A stretch of 6,076 nt of DNA from Anaerolineales bacterium (GTDB taxonomy: Bacteria; Chloroflexota; Anaerolineae; Anaerolineales; Villigracilaceae): assembly GCA_025966435.1 (NCBI GenBank), contig JAICRQ010000228.1:1-6076 (forward strand), given 5' to 3'. Both the position numbers and the translations under genes were made by a program. This document shows, piece by piece, positions 5,279 to 6,076 of this stretch; position 1 is the first letter of the stretch; each line of letters opens with the position of its first letter. The notes beneath the pieces were generated by a model. It was not told the origin of the DNA. It was given only the letters and a program-made list of their open reading frames with translations, and did not search any database.

Positions 5279-5839
5279 TCAACCGTCACCGAGTCCGGGG
5301 AGTTCGATGACCTGCACGGTGCTGGCATCGAAATCCAGAACGCCAGCCGCGTCGAATACCAGATCGAATTGCAGCCCGAACGGTTTTATGGGACTGGGTG
5401 GGAGAATCGGACTCGGCGGCAATTCCCCGTCGCTGCCCATCACCATCAACCGGAAAGACGGCACGACCAAGCGGATAGGAGGGCCACTGGGAAGGAAGAC
5501 GCCGCCGCCCTGCCCCGCGCCGGTGGCGATGTAGGGAATGCCGGTATCTGTCGTCACGGTCACGCTATCAGCCGGGAGGTTGACATGGACGTCAAGCTGT
5601 GACTCGCCGGAGGAGGCGGACTTCCAGCGGGTGACGATGTGAACCAAGCCGTTGAGGTGGATGTTGCTGTTGGTTTGGGAGTGGTACAAGCTGCCTGTGA
5701 AGGGCATCCATCCGGCGGAGATCCCGGTAGAGTTTGCGGCTTGGGCAGGCTGTGCACCTGTGGCGCTTATGGTGAAAGCCAGGACCAGCAGCGCAACCGC
5801 GCCCATGTGCAAAAATTTGAAAACTGGGGTTCGTAACAT
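5279..5839 (-). CDS. Secreted protein of unknown function with Sec signal peptide
   Basis: 186 residues. The n-region (MLRTPVFKFLH), hydrophobic core (13-24) and cleavage motif AQA before Ala35 form a clear Sec signal peptide. The mature part (35-186) is beta-rich by pattern: GLVHIVTRW (64-72), LDVHVNLPADSVTVTTDTG (82-100), a Gly-rich stretch (107-113), and a Pro-rich segment with PPSPILPPSPI (141-151), then LQFDLVFDAAGVLDFDAST. No Cys, no catalytic motif and no anchor were seen, so it should be released or peripheral. I do not recognise the family. ATG 5839 has AAGGAG six bases upstream (5846-5851). A second in-frame ATG at 5872 also has its own AGGAG at six bases (5879-5883) and would add 11 residues. 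It is first in the leftward gene row and has a candidate promoter at 5985-6012. Confidence 0.75.
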   Translation of the reverse strand: MLRTPVFKFLHMGAVALLVLAFTISATGAQPAQAANSTGISAGWMPFTGSLYHSQTNSNIHLNGLVHIVTRWKSASSGESQLDVHVNLPADSVTVTTDTGIPYIATGAGQGGGVFLPSGPPIRLVVPSFRLMVMGSDGELPPSPILPPSPIKPFGLQFDLVFDAAGVLDFDASTVQVIELPGLGDG

Positions 5840-5845
5840 GATCAT

Positions 5846-5883
5846 CTCCTTGAACAAACAATTTTTGAACATTTTGGTCTCCT
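5846..5883 (-). promoter_or_regulatory. Two in-frame ribosome binding site/start pairs for the secreted protein
   Basis: AAGGAG (5846-5851) serves ATG 5839; AGGAG (5879-5883) serves ATG 5872, each with six bases of spacing and in the same frame. The downstream start gives a normal-length signal peptide; the upstream one adds MFKNCLFKEMI. The two could make two N-terminal forms, or the upstream site could be fortuitous. Confidence 0.5.
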
Positions 5884-5976
5884 GTGACTGGCTGAATTTG
5901 CGCATATGGCGCGCCGGTCTTTTGTGTGTCCACTTTAGCAAATTGAAAAATCGAAATCAAGGCTTTTTGGCGTCCT

Positions 5977-6030
5977 TATCGCTTTTTATATAACTTGCAC
6001 AAAAATCTACAACCGATACAAAAAGCGATA
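5977..6030. promoter_or_regulatory. 11-bp inverted repeat around the leftward promoter, possible operator
   Basis: TATCGCTTTTT (5977-5987) and AAAAAGCGATA (6020-6030) are exact inverted copies separated by 32 bases, and ATATAAC follows each arm in direct orientation (5988-5994 and 6028-6034). The left arm overlaps the candidate -10. The wide spacing suits a pair of operator half-sites or looping more than a terminator. Confidence 0.45.
5985..6012 (-). promoter_or_regulatory. Candidate promoter of the leftward gene row
   Basis: Reading leftward, TTGTAG (6012-6007, 3 of 6 to the -35 consensus) is followed after 16 bases by TATAAA (5990-5985, 5 of 6). Transcription would start near 5978, giving a leader of about 105-140 bases. 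The -35 is weak. Confidence 0.45.
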
Positions 6031-6046
6031 TAACGGGGAAAGTCTC

Positions 6047-6075
6047 TTGAGTTCGCCCCTGCCATACGCTATACT
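6047..6075 (+). promoter_or_regulatory. Sigma70-like promoter for a gene beyond the window
   Basis: TTGAGT (6047-6052, 4 of 6) and TATACT (6070-6075, 5 of 6) are separated by exactly 17 bases. It points right, away from the leftward gene row, so the region 5977-6075 would be a divergent intergenic promoter region. Confidence 0.55.
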
Positions 6076-6076
6076 T

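Noticed and set aside
5279..5941. Long upstream extension of the secreted protein frame to 5941
   Set aside because: The frame is open but has no ribosome binding site at that start, and it would bury the signal peptide behind about 34 charged residues.

Overview
The window most resembles a chromosomal segment of a Chloroflexota bacterium, possibly Anaerolineae. This is inferred from style: three of the four leftward proteins carry long Thr/Pro-rich stalks of the TPT/TATQTPT kind on surface proteins, a habit common in that group, and the base composition is moderate. No marker gene is present, so the taxon is a guess.

Left third (1-2009, + strand). An AAC(3)/YokD-family acetyltransferase, cut off at its 5' end by the window edge, is followed by a 273-base gap holding a complete regulatory leader. 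It has a sigma70-like promoter, a yybP-ykoY (Mn2+) riboswitch aptamer, and an intrinsic terminator whose 5' arm is the 3' edge of the aptamer. It leads into an Alx/TerC-family membrane protein with a strong ribosome binding site. This is the textbook arrangement of a manganese-induced, transcriptionally controlled metal exporter.

Right two thirds (2021-5839, - strand). Four genes point left. In transcription order they are: a secreted protein of unknown function with a Sec signal peptide (5839-5279); a lipoprotein with a 10-residue repeat stalk and a small beta-rich, possibly lipocalin-like domain (5169-4666); a TIR / transmembrane / Thr-Pro stalk / ricin-B-type beta-trefoil protein (4609-3485); and a TIR / transmembrane / Thr-Pro stalk / bacterial SH3 protein with a Thr-Pro tail (3115-2021). 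The last ends only 11 bases from the convergent alx stop codon. Both TIR proteins keep a Glu in an SDWVxxE motif, the place of the NAD-cleaving residue in catalytic TIR domains. Both have basic residues just before the membrane segment, so TIR should be cytoplasmic and the binding domain outside.

The main candidate for something new is this pair of single-pass receptor-like TIR proteins with different ectodomains (carbohydrate-binding fold versus cell-wall-binding fold), next to two exported proteins. They suggest a surface-sensing system that signals through NAD-consuming TIR domains. The domain content is read directly; the joint function is inference.

The right edge (5942-6076) has a candidate leftward promoter for the exported-protein gene, an 11-bp inverted repeat around it, and a good rightward promoter for a gene outside the window. 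No tRNA, rRNA, CRISPR array or insertion sequence was seen.
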